This document shows positions 25,501-34,527 of a stretch of DNA of 64,000 bases, piece by piece. The stretch is taken from the NCBI GenBank assembly GCA_002633005.1, contig NMRA01000044.1, forward strand, positions 526,594 through 590,593, written 5' to 3'. Made by a program: the position numbers and the translations under genes. Each line of letters starts with the position of its first letter. The stretch's first letter is position 1. This DNA is from Phoronis australis (taxonomy: Eukaryota; Phoronida; Phoronidae). Under the pieces are notes generated by a model. The model was given only the letters and a program-made list of their open reading frames with translations, did not search any database and was not told the DNA's origin.

Positions 25501-26878
25501 TAAATTTAAGTACCAGACTGGGTTACTAAATGTTATGAGGTACACAAGTATTGGTCATGTGTTGACACACATCAGGCAGATCACATGACTGTAAGTCTTG
25601 TGTTGACGTTTTTATGGATAGTAGAAGTCACATTAACAAAGGATTGTGAGATATCGGCCATTCAAATCAGTACCACCAGTAGCTGTTGAGGTAACATTGT
25701 TGTTATTTCAAGTAGCCAGAAGTTCATCTTATCATGGATACGAGTTATCAGGAAGCATCTTTTCAGTAGCATCTACGTGTTTACTGAGCAGACGATCGCT
25801 TAAATGAAATTTCGTTGATTCTTGCTTGAACGACTCGCATCCCAGAATTCTATGCTCCTAGATGTGTATGGCATGTCAGTTTTCACTATCCAAAAAAGGT
25901 CAATTCACCAAGTTTAAAGTCTGGGTAATTAATAGGCTCCTAAGCACCCTGTCAAGATGTGGGATTTAAGAGCTATCGCTTCTTTATTATAGATATTACT
26001 ATAATTATGAATACGTCAATCTCAATATGGCATGGAAAATATGTTGCAAACATTTTAAGTCCTGTCAGCACGCCATCTGTCGGCATGCTGATAGGACTTA
26101 CAATGTTTGCAACATTATTATATTTATCGTAAATGTGATAATTAGTGTTAACCTAGTGCTTTTGGTTTTGTTGTTTAACATCATTTTGGTTATTATTCTC
26201 ATGTCTGCATGGTCATCTATAATTGTTTTGCCGTGGTTTCTTTTCGTGTAGCACGTAAGGGCTGCGTTCCATAGATCCAAGACAATGTCGAGAAAAGCTA
26301 AAGTGAACATGTGTTGCACTTGTACTGCATGGCGACATCTCGCAGACTTAATTGTGTGATACTGCTTTTTCAATAAGTTCTTGGTTCTATGGAACACAGC
26401 CCAGATCGACTCAGTGAACAAGCATTTCTACTGAAATGAAATTTGATCTTTGTAGTCGTCTCATTTTTGAGTCGCTGCACCTCACTCACCACGTCTGCTT
26501 TTTCAGGTGAAAAATTCCGACGAGAAGATCCAAGCTCTGGCTCTTCTCATGCTTCACTACTGTGCAGGTCTGCAAGATTGTGAGGACAAGATGGAGGCTG
26601 AACGACAGCGACTGAACAAGGACGAACCCTGGGAATTCATGGACGTGAATGAGATGCTGGACGAGGGGGAATGTAGTGGGATTCAAGATCTGTCAATGCC
26701 ACCAGAAGTGGATGTGAGGAGTACAGGCGATCAGAGCAAAACGAGTCAGAAAGGTGGAAGTTTACGGAGACGAAAAGTCGAGAAAGAGACTGATGTTGAA
26801 GAGGAACTTACATGTGAAAATAAGCTTGAGGAATTTCTGCATACAACTTTGAATGCAGAAAACACTGGAGATTATTGA
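5824..26878 (+). CDS. PDZD8: PDZ domain-containing protein 8, 5'-truncated by window
   Basis: PDZD8 is an ER-anchored tether that carries lipids through its SMP domain and joins the ER to late endosomes and lysosomes by binding Rab7, and also contacts mitochondria. Eighteen exons with GT/AG borders join in one open frame of 999 codons: 5824-5916, 6204-6380, 6948-7028, 7364-7565, 8981-9090, 11736-11822, 12588-12670, 13278-13380, 14154-14315, 16819-16971, 17311-17583, 18619-18905, 19121-19202, 20447-20541, 21022-21173, 23481-23686 with 24745-24915, 25299-25409 and 26507-26878 (the last four are separate exons). Reading phases agree at every junction. Domain order SMP, PDZ, C2, C1, coiled coil, acidic tail is unique to PDZD8. 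The missing N-terminus (membrane anchor and early SMP, roughly 150-170 residues in the human protein) lies left of the window. The TGA stop is at 26876. Confidence 0.95.
6823..6933. repeat. Large inverted repeat (hairpin) just upstream of PDZD8 exon 6948-7028
   Basis: Arms 6823-6867 and 6888-6933 are near-perfect reverse complements of about 45 bases around a 20-base loop. The right arm ends 14 bases before the exon. The left arm contains a good-looking acceptor (cttacag). It may be a miniature DNA transposon, but no clear target-site duplication was seen. Confidence 0.85.
8981..13380 (+). CDS. PDZD8: PDZD8 exons for the PDZ domain
   Basis: Four exons (8981-9090, 11736-11822, 12588-12670, 13278-13380) encode a PDZ fold. 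The product runs from a WIELSSDRRKLWV start, through the carboxylate-binding loop region VGMIFKT, VDTVIPNSPAALAGIKKNDF (the conserved 'SPA..AG' turn) and IDGMKVSSTRVAAKLIKAA, to the last strand FTIRVER. Phases 1, 0, 0, 2 and 0 fit across the junctions. PDZ domains bind C-terminal peptides, and the partner in PDZD8 is not evident from sequence. The intron between the first two exons is about 2.6 kb and contains a minisatellite. Confidence 0.93.
9818..10368 (+). repeat. Minisatellite, about 15 units of 38-40 bp
   Basis: Units end in a variant of ttcacagtccaatgttt and begin with gtcatga or gccatga, the two start types tending to alternate. Two shortened 25-base units (starting gttctcatttcac) recur about 215 bases apart, each after a unit ending in gtccattgttt, so a longer block of about six units was duplicated. 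It lies in the PDZ-domain intron. Open frames across it are products of the repeat. Confidence 0.9.
11925..12062 (+). repeat. Degenerate AT-rich short tandem repeat
   Basis: Loose repeats of about 20 bases around the words cattcatagtattacac and cattcataatattgca. It is intronic in PDZD8, shortly after the exon ending at 11822. Confidence 0.7.
14154..16971 (+). CDS. PDZD8: PDZD8 exons for the PDZ-C2 linker
   Basis: Two exons (14154-14315 and 16819-16971, 54 and 51 codons, both phase 0) encode a polar segment rich in Ser, Pro and Asn followed by a basic patch (IHRRRSIGEG, RERVRRKSAEGR). There is no domain. Vertebrate PDZD8 has a longer low-complexity linker at the same place, so sequence divergence is expected. 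The two RRxS sites resemble basophilic kinase targets, which is inference only. Confidence 0.85.
15882..16157 (+). repeat. Two adjacent short minisatellites
   Basis: The first (15882-16020) has about four units of roughly 41 bases sharing gaa(a/g)ttcagtccat. The second (16024-16157) has about three units of roughly 46 bases sharing tgatatctct, a caa.c.ggt core and an aa.atatc end. Both are intronic in PDZD8. Confidence 0.75.
17311..18905 (+). CDS. PDZD8: PDZD8 exons for the C2-like domain
   Basis: Exons 17311-17583 (91 codons, phase 0) and 18619-18905 (ends phase 2) encode a C2-like beta-sandwich. Landmarks are a strand ending DYPMWNETFSFEL, then KFLNVGIWARL, DILLGH, the VPLMDVALDCLN strand matching vertebrate PDZD8, and a C-terminal LCYGDVTIAFMH. 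The acidic Ca2+-binding loops of canonical C2 domains are not obvious, so this is probably a Ca2+-independent C2. The intron between the two exons contains a gap and a short duplication. Confidence 0.9.
17776..17945 (+). repeat. Short direct duplication, left copy
   Basis: About 170 bases repeated at 18389-18555. After this copy the sequence diverges into 17946-18387, which has no counterpart after the right copy. Confidence 0.88.
17946..18387. other. Unique segment between duplicate copies, candidate allelic insertion
   Basis: About 440 bases that follow the left copy and end at the N at 18388. The right copy continues directly into different intron sequence. The segment contains related words in two places (gattttcggac and gactttcggac). 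The simplest reading is an insertion present on one haplotype whose contig ended inside it. Confidence 0.55.
18388..18555 (+). repeat. Gap N at 18388 and right copy of the short duplication
   Basis: The N is followed at once by the right copy, which leads contiguously into the exon at 18619. It differs from the left copy by a few substitutions. Confidence 0.88.
19121..20541 (+). CDS. PDZD8: PDZD8 exons for the C1 zinc finger
   Basis: Exons 19121-19202 and 20447-20541 encode a C1 (phorbol-ester/diacylglycerol type) zinc finger. The ligand pattern is visible: the His of KHDFM, 12 residues, CNFC, 11 residues, CRAC, four residues, His, then NKC and TERC. The hydrophobic FHSVTY and WLKVAFQC segments are typical. 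As in vertebrate PDZD8, spacing of the last Cys is not exactly canonical. C1 domains bind lipids at the membrane, and in PDZD8 this part helps contact late-endosomal membrane. Phases 2, 0 and 2 agree. Confidence 0.94.
19700..20160 (+). repeat. Dispersed repeat, copy 1
   Basis: This segment matches 32950-33440 in the same orientation over most of its length. Shared blocks include tggtttggtaattggc, aaatatgctattta and gtgtcaac(g/a)taggattct. The copies are clearly diverged, so this is an old interspersed family. It lies between the two C1 exons. At 20079-20111 an 11-base word (agagttgccca) is repeated three times in this copy only. Confidence 0.8.
21022..23686 (+). CDS. PDZD8: PDZD8 exons for the C1-to-coiled-coil linker
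   Basis: Exons 21022-21173 and 23481-23686 (phases 2, 1 and 0) encode a basic, then Ser/Pro-rich linker. It includes AAILNRLSRRRREMQMM, a segment with PPTPDDEMKSF, and a run of polar residues before the coiled coil. Vertebrate PDZD8 also has a basic RLLNLRQV-type patch here. The second exon's acceptor sits directly after a TTA/TTG trinucleotide tract, so the polypyrimidine tract is replaced by repeat sequence. Confidence 0.87.
21727..23125. mobile_element. Non-autonomous DNA transposon with TIRs
   Basis: The ends are inverted copies: CCGTATTCGCCGTAATAAC at the left and, reversed, CCGTACTCGCCGTAATAAC at the right, each followed by a gcccxxggcgctta-like block. TA dinucleotides flank both ends (21725-21726 and 23126-23127), suggesting a TA target site. 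The 1.4 kb interior has no transposase frame. It sits inside the intron between the two PDZD8 linker exons. Confidence 0.8.
23172..23235 (-). repeat. Partial tRNA-derived repeat (SINE head)
   Basis: On the - strand this reads as a 5' half tRNA with an A-box-like TTCAGTGGACTAGAGC and the same anticodon-arm region as the copy at 49642-49715. Both share the flanking ACTGGTGG just 5' of the tRNA-like part, which points to a SINE family and not two independent tRNAs. It stops before the T arm. Confidence 0.65.
23371..23461 (+). repeat. TTA/TTG trinucleotide microsatellite
   Basis: Interrupted tract of TTA, TTG and related triplets lying 20 bases 5' of the PDZD8 exon at 23481. Confidence 0.9.
24745..25409 (+). 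CDS. PDZD8: PDZD8 exons for the Rab7-binding coiled coil
   Basis: Exon 24745-24915 (57 codons) and exon 25299-25409 (37 codons), both phase 0, encode the helical region that in vertebrate PDZD8 binds GTP-Rab7. Key matches are VVTAAKEMGKELFAHLVPEE, RRQKLDEM, then VGKFQQEIDEESEN. The donor ATG|gtatgt at 24916 is the first of five identical ones, because the exon's last 18 bases plus the first 15 of the intron form a 33-base tandem repeat. Using a later donor would add multiples of 11 residues in frame. Retaining the intron ends at a TAA at 25075. The first donor gives the length seen in the family, so I take it as the main form. Confidence 0.9.
24898..25062 (+). repeat. 33-bp minisatellite spanning a splice donor, five units
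   Basis: Units start at 24898, 24931, 24964, 24997 and 25030. Each has the exon end (caaaaattggatgaaatg), the donor gtatgt and nine more intron bases (ttggactgg; ttggtctgg in the first). A partial sixth unit begins at 25063. GT donors lie at 24916, 24949, 24982, 25015 and 25048. The near identity of units indicates a recent expansion. Confidence 0.97.
26043..26113. repeat. 71-base hairpin in the last PDZD8 intron
   Basis: Two 32-base arms (26043-26074 and 26082-26113) pair with three mismatches around a 7-base loop. One mismatch is a G:T wobble on the + strand. Size and shape resemble a microRNA precursor, but a tiny inverted-repeat transposon would look the same. Confidence 0.8.
26259..26402. 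mobile_element. Miniature inverted-repeat element (MITE)
   Basis: The ends are inverted copies: GGGCTGCGTTCCATAGA at the left and, reversed, GGGCTGTGTTCCATAGA at the right, extending to about 25 bases. The interior of about 95 bases has no coding frame. It lies between the hairpin at 26043-26113 and the last PDZD8 exon. No clear target-site duplication was found. Confidence 0.8.
26507..26878 (+). CDS. PDZD8: PDZD8 last exon, acidic C-terminus and stop
   Basis: After the acceptor (ctttttcag) 123 codons run to a TGA at 26876. The segment IQALALLMLHYCAGLQD matches the conserved helix near the end of vertebrate PDZD8. After it comes an acidic tail, then a basic SLRRRKVEKE stretch. The tail is longer than in the human protein and its end (ENTGDY) has no recognisable motif. 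Confidence 0.93.
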   Translation: MKNSDEKIQALALLMLHYCAGLQDCEDKMEAERQRLNKDEPWEFMDVNEMLDEGECSGIQDLSMPPEVDVRSTGDQSKTSQKGGSLRRRKVEKETDVEEELTCENKLEEFLHTTLNAENTGDY

Positions 26879-28990
26879 CTATTTGTGCAAATATCCATCT
26901 TAATGTGAAGGATTCATCTTCTGCAGTGTGTCAGAAGAATGGTGGTTTTATGAAAGACAAGGTGTTTAGTCTCTGGAGATGGTCCCTGGACAGGTCATCA
27001 AGGTCTTGCAAGCCTCCACAGGTTACCATTGTTCTGGCTATAGGAGCTCATGCCTCCCATAATTTGCAGTGCAAGAAGAGCAACATTGGTGGCGACTGCC
27101 GAAGGTGTGGTTATGGGCAGCGAGAGGGGGAGGAAACCAATGGCAAGATTGATTAAAGTCCCGTACAGCACTACTTAAGTCGCAAACTTCAAACTTGAAC
27201 AAATCGAGTTAACAGTAATCTATGGAACGTCTCTTTGAAGCTATTAATGATCTCGTGTAATAAGGAACTTAAGATGCTGTATAAAAATATATAACAAGTG
27301 GTTGCACTGCAGATGAAGCAAAGAGTGGTTTTCAAAGTCAGCACTGCGTGGGGCTTTAAGGCAAATGTGTCTTTGACCTCCTTTAATTTTCTCTTCCTAT
27401 GAACCTGGTAGGCATTCTACAAAATTTGTGGAAATTAGAGAACAGTTAGACCTCCCCTTGGGAATCCACTTGTGAATTTATGCCAGTCATTCATTTACAG
27501 CACAGGTTGGAGTTTTTGTGCATTGTTTTGTAAGTTTTAATGTTTCAACAGACTATATTCTATGGTAATTTCAATTTTATATGCATTCCTTAGTAATTTG
27601 CTTAGATTGCCAAGCCATGAATTTACATGTTAACTTAATGTAATACTCCTCACATCAAATTGGGTCTTGCAGTAGCAATGACCCAGATCAAGTGTCACAT
27701 GTCCATCTACTTAGATTGGTAACAGATCAATTGGCTTATCTTAGGATTTGATATTTTTAATCCAGTAAAGGGTTTGTTCATACCTCGGTTTATTTTGACT
27801 ATGTGGTTCACTCATATCCCAAGTCTTCTTGATCATTGAGGAATTTGTGATGTCTCGATTTATTTTGAATTTAATCTTGAAAATTGTGTGATTTGATTCA
27901 TGTTCATTGCGATCAATTCTTAGAATGTTGTCATTTCTTGATGTCATAAGATTGTTTGTGTCTCAGTTCATATAAATTGTGATCGTTAAATTTGCTAATC
28001 TCGGTCTCTTAGTAGACTTTGATCATTATTTCAAATCTCATGCATTGGTTTTAATGAGATGCTTAACATAGGCATCTGTACTTAATATTTTCTAATTATT
28101 ACTTTTAGGTGTACCCGAAATTTTATGAAGAAAGAAATTGTAATGAACATAGCAACGAGCCATTTTTGAATACTTACTAGGCATATTCTTAAATATGATA
28201 ATGTCACAGAATGCAATTTAAAAATTGTGTTGATTTATTTAGATGTGTAGTACGGGCAGCAAAAAGGTTCGAAGTAAACAAGACTCCCTAACAGATAAGT
28301 GATTCGACAAATATATATTTGACACAAAGAACTTTTTCGTTCCCCAAATAACCCGTTAGTTTTTCAAAATCAACTTGTTTGTTCGACAGTTAACCAGTCG
28401 GTTTACTTATTGTGTCTATTTTAAACCTTATTTCTGCTCATATTGTGTTACTCACATGTGATATTAAAACTTCATGAAACAACGGAGCTACGCACTGTAC
28501 TTAAGTGCATCTTCTATTATCATCGCATGGTTAGACAAGATTTCCTTACTCAAGGTTTGCCTTGCAAAGGTTGGTTTTAACTGGGACCATGTTCCCTAAG
28601 GCTGATCTCACACAGGTCTTTGCAAGGTATTGCACTGATCTCACACAGGTCTTTGCAAGGTATTGCACTGATCTCACACAGGTCTTTGCAAGGTATTGCA
28701 CTGTATAACAAGTGAAGAATGTGATCTTACTAGCTTGAACTGGCATGTACCGTACATTATATAATGGGACAAGGATAACCAGATTGCAAAATAGTTTTAT
28801 ACAGTTCTGCGGCAGATTTTCAGGGGCTCAGTTCAGTTGGTTTGAACCCTTCAGAAGTGATGTCCCTCTCCAATACCATTACTTTTGTGAAGCTGTATGA
28901 TTGTGTAAACTCTCTTAAAATCATAGATCTGCTGTCAGTTTTCATGGATCTTCTCTGTCTAAGCTGAAGATGGAATAAAGACTAGGTAAC
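26879..28990 (+). other. PDZD8: PDZD8 3' UTR (probable)
   Basis: AT-rich non-coding sequence after the stop. AATAAA at 28974 is a plausible polyadenylation signal, with another at 29401. The exact end is not determinable. A three-copy 33-base repeat lies near the end. Confidence 0.5.
28602..28700 (+). repeat. 33-bp tandem repeat, three perfect units
   Basis: Three identical units begin at 28602, 28635 and 28668 (start ctgatctcacacaggtcttt). It is probably in the PDZD8 3' UTR. Its unit length equals that of the coiled-coil minisatellite, but the sequence is unrelated. Confidence 0.95.
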
Positions 28991-30509
28991 AACTTAAGCA
29001 AGGGGATTATTCGGCTAAAAATCAACACTTGTCACAGTTTTATTTACAGATACACTGAGATAGCCTTGAGTGTTTGCTTCCTTTAGGTTCAAATTGTTCA
29101 TTTCCTCTCAGTTGCATGTGGGGCACTGGAATATCTTATTACTGTAGATTTCTGTTTATATGCCAGGGGCTCATATTTTGTAGAGGGCATTTTCAAACTA
29201 GGCGTCAAATCCAAACATGTCCCCCTGAACTGAGTGCCTGTCCTCTATGTATTTGAATGAAATGTTTAGCGCCCACTCTTGGGGACTCCCTGCGTTCACA
29301 CTGGCAGTTCCTATGAGGGTATAATTTTCAGTGTGAACATTATTTCGAAATCGATTTATGCATTTAGAATGACTGCATTTCTTCATATTCTTTTTGCGAT
29401 CAATAAAGTATTTATTACTAATGAGGAGTAATTATTTGAGTACATGCAGCACACTTATAAATACAAGTCAATATGTTTCAGCCTTTACTTCTATTGCACT
29501 AATTAAGCCAATTTACATGACAAAAATTGTATAAATGGTCATGGTCTGTTTTTTTTTTTGAAAATAAATGCAGCATTGTTTTAATCGTTCAGTCTTTCAA
29601 AAGTCGTCTGATGTCGCCTGAAATAGATTTTGAGATCCTTTTTTTCCCAGCACCACCTGGTACTACCTTTGAGGGGGTAAACTTCAAAATGACTAAGGTG
29701 CAGACCATAACCACTTATGCTATGTTTTGGTCATTAATACATATAAAATGAAATGCCTTGATTGTTGGTGCGAATATATCCAGTCAGTAAATCTTGCTTA
29801 AAGCAACCTCTTCATTTCTTGAAATGGAATGTACCTGTAAAAATAAATAATACTTAACTGACAGAAATGAAACGACAAAGGATAGAAAAACAACCGATAA
29901 GCTTGGGTATGTTTAGAAAATTTATTTGCCTATTGGGTACATATACATCTTGTTTGGCTGATTGACAGAGCTTTGAGACTTGGTTGTAACCATGAATGCC
30001 GAACAACACAGCTGCTGCACTCCTAAACATAGTTCTTTCACCTATAAGTGTGACTCGCCAACCTCCATTTACTCGATACTGACGGGCATGGTTCACTGAC
30101 CACCAAACACGGTGCTGGACTCCCAAAACACGGCTTAAACAGCAGTAAAACTTGTGCTTAAACATTGGTTGTGTTTTGTGAGTGTGTTACCATGTTTGGT
30201 GTTTGTCGAGCTGGTCAGTTGTTCAACTGAGATCAGGGCTGCAAGCTGTGTTTACAAGTGAAGGAATATTTACGATTGAGGCAGGGCCCGATAAATTTGT
30301 ACAATAAACCATTTCCTGGTTTATATCAAGCCAGGAACAAGTTTGTTCCTAATCAAAGAGATAGAATGGCCCCAATTTCTTTAAGCATTTCCACGCATTG
30401 AGCAATAGTTAATAGTAAGAACTAAGAAACTGAAACTTCGGAGTGAAGGTCTAGTCATCTGACAATTGGCAAAAGGAATTCTGGTAGATATTGAGATCTC
30501 CGCAGAGAA

Positions 30510-30548
30510 AACTTTAAACCTAAAAAGAGGCTCTCTTTTTAAATGGCN
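30510..30548. mobile_element. MITE end at an assembly gap
   Basis: The sequence ending at the N (30548) repeats the right end of the MITE at 31140-31306 (taaacctaaaaagaggctct). Beyond the N the sequence differs, so the gap probably fell within or beside a copy of the repeat. Confidence 0.7.
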
Positions 30549-31139
30549 GCAATGCAGTAGTTGGATCCATCCAATAAATGACACCAGTCATGCTCACCAC
30601 TAGAGCTTATAACAGTAGTCTCGTTTGTCTGAAATATGTCAACCATACTCTTCTCCCTAGAAACAAATCTGTCAAATTTTTGACGATCCTTCACCAAACT
30701 TGGTCGAAATTAAGGCCACCCCTCCAAAATGAAATGGTCACTAGAAGGCAAAGCAATAGTGGGACTCATCTGAAAATCAACATCAGCCATTCGTTACAAC
30801 ACACAATTGACGATACTTTGTGAAACTTAGTACAAAAAATAAAAACTTAAGGGCATAGCAGTAAACAGATCTGTCTTAAAATTAATGTCAGCCATGCTGT
30901 CGTCAGTAGGAGCACATCCCTCACATGAAATAAGGATCTTTCACTGAACTTGGTAGACATAGAGGTAGGCGCCATAAACCAAAACTGTCATTAGAGGATC
31001 GAAAATTATCATCTATGCTTTATTCAGCAGATAGAGAGGCATATGTAAGAAAGGGAACTAAAATTGCCACTTATGGGCATAGCAGTGATTGGAGTGGTCC
31101 AATTTCATAAAAAAACAGCAAGTGACAAGCTAGATATAG

Positions 31140-31306
31140 ACCTTATTCACAGTCACCATTTTAGTAGTGAGCCTCTTTTTAGGTTTAAAAAACAATGCAT
31201 TTGAGACATAAATATAACAAGGCATGCGAAAAATCATGTTTTGCGCTGTGATTAAGCGCAGAATGCTTTAAACCTAAAAAGAGGCTCTCTTTTTAAATGG
31301 CGACTG
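31140..31306. mobile_element. Miniature inverted-repeat element (MITE)
   Basis: The terminal inverted repeats read CAGTCACCATTTTAGTAG on the left and, reversed, CAGTCGCCATTTAAAAAG on the right, then share GAGCCTCTTTTTAGGTTTAA. The interior is about 85 bases with no coding capacity. Confidence 0.8.
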
Positions 31307-32415
31307 CGTGGACAAGGTGTATAGCTGGAAACTGAAAAACTCAAAATTGCCACTAGGTGGCACAGCAGTAGTCGTCATCATTTGTCATCAGCTTCATAAG
31401 AGCACATCTTTCAAATTTTGTGAATATCTCTCAAGGCACTTAGATGATACGGCAGCAGACGACAGATATAGGGTGGCGGACAGACGTCACATGGGTGCCA
31501 GACAGACGTCACATGGATGACGCACAGATATGAATGTCATATGTGCTCACACAGATATATATGAGGTAATAAGGCAACAAATCTGTCAATTAGCCTTTGA
31601 TAACCACAGACTATTATGGCAATTACTTTGGTGAAAAAGACCTGAAGAAACATTCACTCACTCAGGGAGAAAGTTGGTTGTGACTTATGACCAGAGTTAC
31701 ATCATTACTAGTAGTACTGAGGTGTTGCTACACATCTGTGGAACATACTAAGCATTACTAGCAAAAGCACTCATAGTTTTCTTACCAGCCTAGAACAATT
31801 TGGATACAAGACAGATGGTATAGATAGCTTAAATTAAGTGGTATAATTCTTTAGAAAACATTGGCATTTCCTGAAGCACACTAGCAAAAGACACGGCGGG
31901 TTTCATATGAAGCCTCGTCAGAATGTTTACTAGTATAGGCTTGCACTTTACTGCCAAAACAATACAAAGCAGATATAGGTCATGGTATGGAAGTATCGCA
32001 AAATACCGTTAAAATATGCCACCAGTAAGGAAATATTGACATCAGATCACGTTCATGATTCTTAAAGGTGTGCAGTTGAAATTTGGCTGCATGTTTCTGG
32101 TATGATAGAAATTTTTACGTGTCGAAGCCTTAAAGCATCCACAAAACTACCAACTTTTCAGATATGGGCCATTCTGCAGTGTAGCAAGTTGAAACTTTGA
32201 GTTTCATACAGTTCTAATCACGTGGTGACTTCTTGGTTGCCTGAAAGAAATTTTCTGGCTTGATGGGGAGAGAAATTTGGGGTGATTCTTAAATGTTTTA
32301 CCCAAGAGGAATGAGACAGATACTCGATCCTGAAATCAAGGCACAGGAAGGTCCGCCAGAAAACACCTGAATAACAATTGGTAGGAAAATGACAACTAAC
32401 CGTCTACAAACAGTT

Positions 32416-32549
32416 TCACTGTTTGACTCCCACGTACGTGATCTCCTTCCCTGTTTTCTTCAAGGTCTCCAGAAGTATGTCATACGGAAGGTCAGAATGG
32501 ACAAGCACTGTTTTCGTCTCAAGATCAGTTTCAACACTCTCGACCTTGT
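32416..32549 (-). CDS. ATOX1: ATOX1 last coding exon
   Basis: Acceptor tattccag on the - strand, then 44 codons and TGA at 32416-32418. It encodes strand 2 to strand 4 of the metal-binding fold, including the conserved KKTGK loop. Confidence 0.92.
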
Positions 32550-34527
32550 CTGGAATAAATCAGTAGGCCGGGTTAATAGTAATACAGTCTGATTCAAACC
32601 GGTGGATCTACAGTAAATATGAGCTTAGGAAACAACATGACAGATTTTTCATTTTCTCAAATTCCTTTCCTCAAATTTTCAATTTCTTAGTAGCATGAAT
32701 CGCACTAACAGCAGCCAGAAGACAACATTTGGTATAATTCTATGTATTTGTGGCAGTGTAGAAAACATTCAAAAACTGGGCTCGCAATTAGGGAGCTCAA
32801 AAAAGGGGTGAGCTTATTGCCAGTTGGGCTTATAATGGACACTCCTGTAAAAACCCGAGGGCTCATAACACCTACTTGCAGCATTCCCGTTTACCGGCAA
32901 ATAACAGTATCTTACCAAATTTTATAAGCCAGACAAGAATTATTAATCTCCGCCAGTTGTTGGGTCCAGTAAAACATGCCAAGAATTGTACGATGACACT
33001 TGGTCTACCACAAAATCCAACGCTCCCTGGTGGTTTGGTAATTGGCTCATTATGTTGCACACACCACACAAAATTAACGAGGCACAGAACAACGCCGAAG
33101 CTCTGGGCAATATTCGCTTAAAATTCACAGGCTAAAAGTCACACTTCATATCCAATTTTAAAAATTCAAAAACCAAACAATGTCTACTTAAATTTCAAGA
33201 ACGATTCAAATATGCTATTTAAAAAGTTTTAAATCAAAAATTAAAAAAAATTCAATGTTTATGGTGGGTCTGATTATCTAAGGACAATAACATCAGCAGC
33301 TTGAGACAATTTAATTAACCGCAACAGCATGAGGTCTGATCCGAACCTGCAATTCCTGAGGTAGGCAAACCGGTCGAGTTGCCCGGTCTTGACCAGTTTG
33401 AGTGTCAACATAGGATTCTTGTCATGATATTTGTGCAATTACAACCAGTCTACACATGAGTCAATAAAATATTGGAAATTTTGAAAATTTGTTCCTCTCA
33501 AAACAATCAATTGAGGACATCAAACACATGCTACGCATTTTATCAGGGATCGGACTTTATTCAACCAGCAGATCCTTTGGACCGGCATTCCAAAAACCCA
33601 CTACAGACTGATATTTGAATTGAAACCCATGGGCTAGTATCACACACGAGGTCAATGATGAACATACATTGTCAGGGTCAGATTTTATAGACAGTTTTGT
33701 GCTGCATGGCCTACTAAAGGACATAGTGTAAGTGGGAAAGATAATTATTTGAGTGGACTGAAGGATACCAGAGCAGGTATACATGAACAACTCAAAAGTG
33801 GGGGTGGGGATACACCCCAGGTGGTCTTATGTCCAAATAGATACTGTAGTTTTAGCAACTATTTTATCTGAATTGAAGAGTTTTTGCATTTTAATTTAAG
33901 ATGGTGGTCAAGACCAATTCCACTGCCTGGTAGCCACCACTCATTGGCAGTGACTCAACTAGCCAAAAGTAACATTTTGCAGAAGTGATTCTAACCTTGA
34001 GGATATTTCTCAATCATTGGAGGGGAATTTTTAGCCTGATGAATGAAGGGAATTCCGTGTGATTTTTACATATTTTTCATTGGGGCATCAAGGGCCCTGA
34101 ATGACATCCCTGTTTTGACACACCAAGTAACACATTGTCCAAGTGTGTACACACACCCACGGTTATTAAACAGAGAACTCTACCCTGATCTGGGCATTAA
34201 GTAACCAGAAAGTTTGAAAACAAAATATTTTGAAAAGTCTTGACTGGTTATGAATCTGAATTGGTCTACAGTTAGTTACAATTACAAATTCTGTGCTCTT
34301 TGGACCTCCAATTCATCACAGAGAAGTGTTCACAGAGACGTAGACGTTGTGAAACAGTTAAAATACTAGACTGCATAAACTGTGGACGTTTAAATAACTG
34401 AACGCGACACCCATTGTATTTGAGGACAGCACTATAATAGACACACATACATACCAAGCTTTGACAATACTCTTTTAGCAGCACCAGAACAGCCCTCGCA
34501 TGTCATCTCCATTTTAAACTCGTGGAC
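32416..34527 (-). CDS. ATOX1: Copper chaperone ATOX1-like, start exon not found
   Basis: ATOX1 is a small cytosolic protein that takes copper(I) from CTR1 and hands it to the Golgi copper ATPases ATP7A and ATP7B. Two - strand exons (34455-34527 and 32416-32549) give 68 residues. The first has FKMEMTCEGCSGAAKRVLSK with the copper-binding MxCxxC motif. The second has KVESVETDLETKTVLVHSDL, LLETLKKTGKEITYVGVKQ and a TGA. This is the beta-alpha-beta-beta-alpha-beta heavy-metal-associated fold, and the loop Lys of KKTGK is conserved. The exon phases (1) match. In other animals the start codon is in a tiny first exon, and I could not place it with confidence between 34528 and 41490. The intron of 1.9 kb contains a dispersed repeat. 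Confidence 0.92.
32950..33440 (+). repeat. Dispersed repeat, copy 2
   Basis: Diverged copy of 19700-20160, same orientation, here inside the ATOX1 intron. No coding frame is shared between copies. Confidence 0.8.
34455..34527 (-). CDS. ATOX1: ATOX1 exon with copper-binding MxCxxC motif
   Basis: Acceptor atgtttag and donor gtatgt on the - strand flank 73 bases encoding VHEFKMEMTCEGCSGAAKRV and four further residues (LSKL). The two Cys of MTCEGC bind copper(I). The exon ends in phase 1, matching the exon at 32549. Confidence 0.93.

Larger units (their letters stand above)
28991..32415. other. Intergenic or 3' flanking region
   Basis: No gene is recognised here. It lies between the 3' ends of PDZD8 (+) and ATOX1 (-), so it includes both 3' flanks. 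It holds two copies of a MITE family, one of them at a gap. A - strand frame of 103 codons (29854-30165) resembles nothing I know. Confidence 0.5.

Noticed and set aside
29854-30165. 103-codon - strand frame downstream of PDZD8
   Set aside because: Composition is somewhat protein-like, but there is no recognisable motif, partner exon or start context. Left unassigned.
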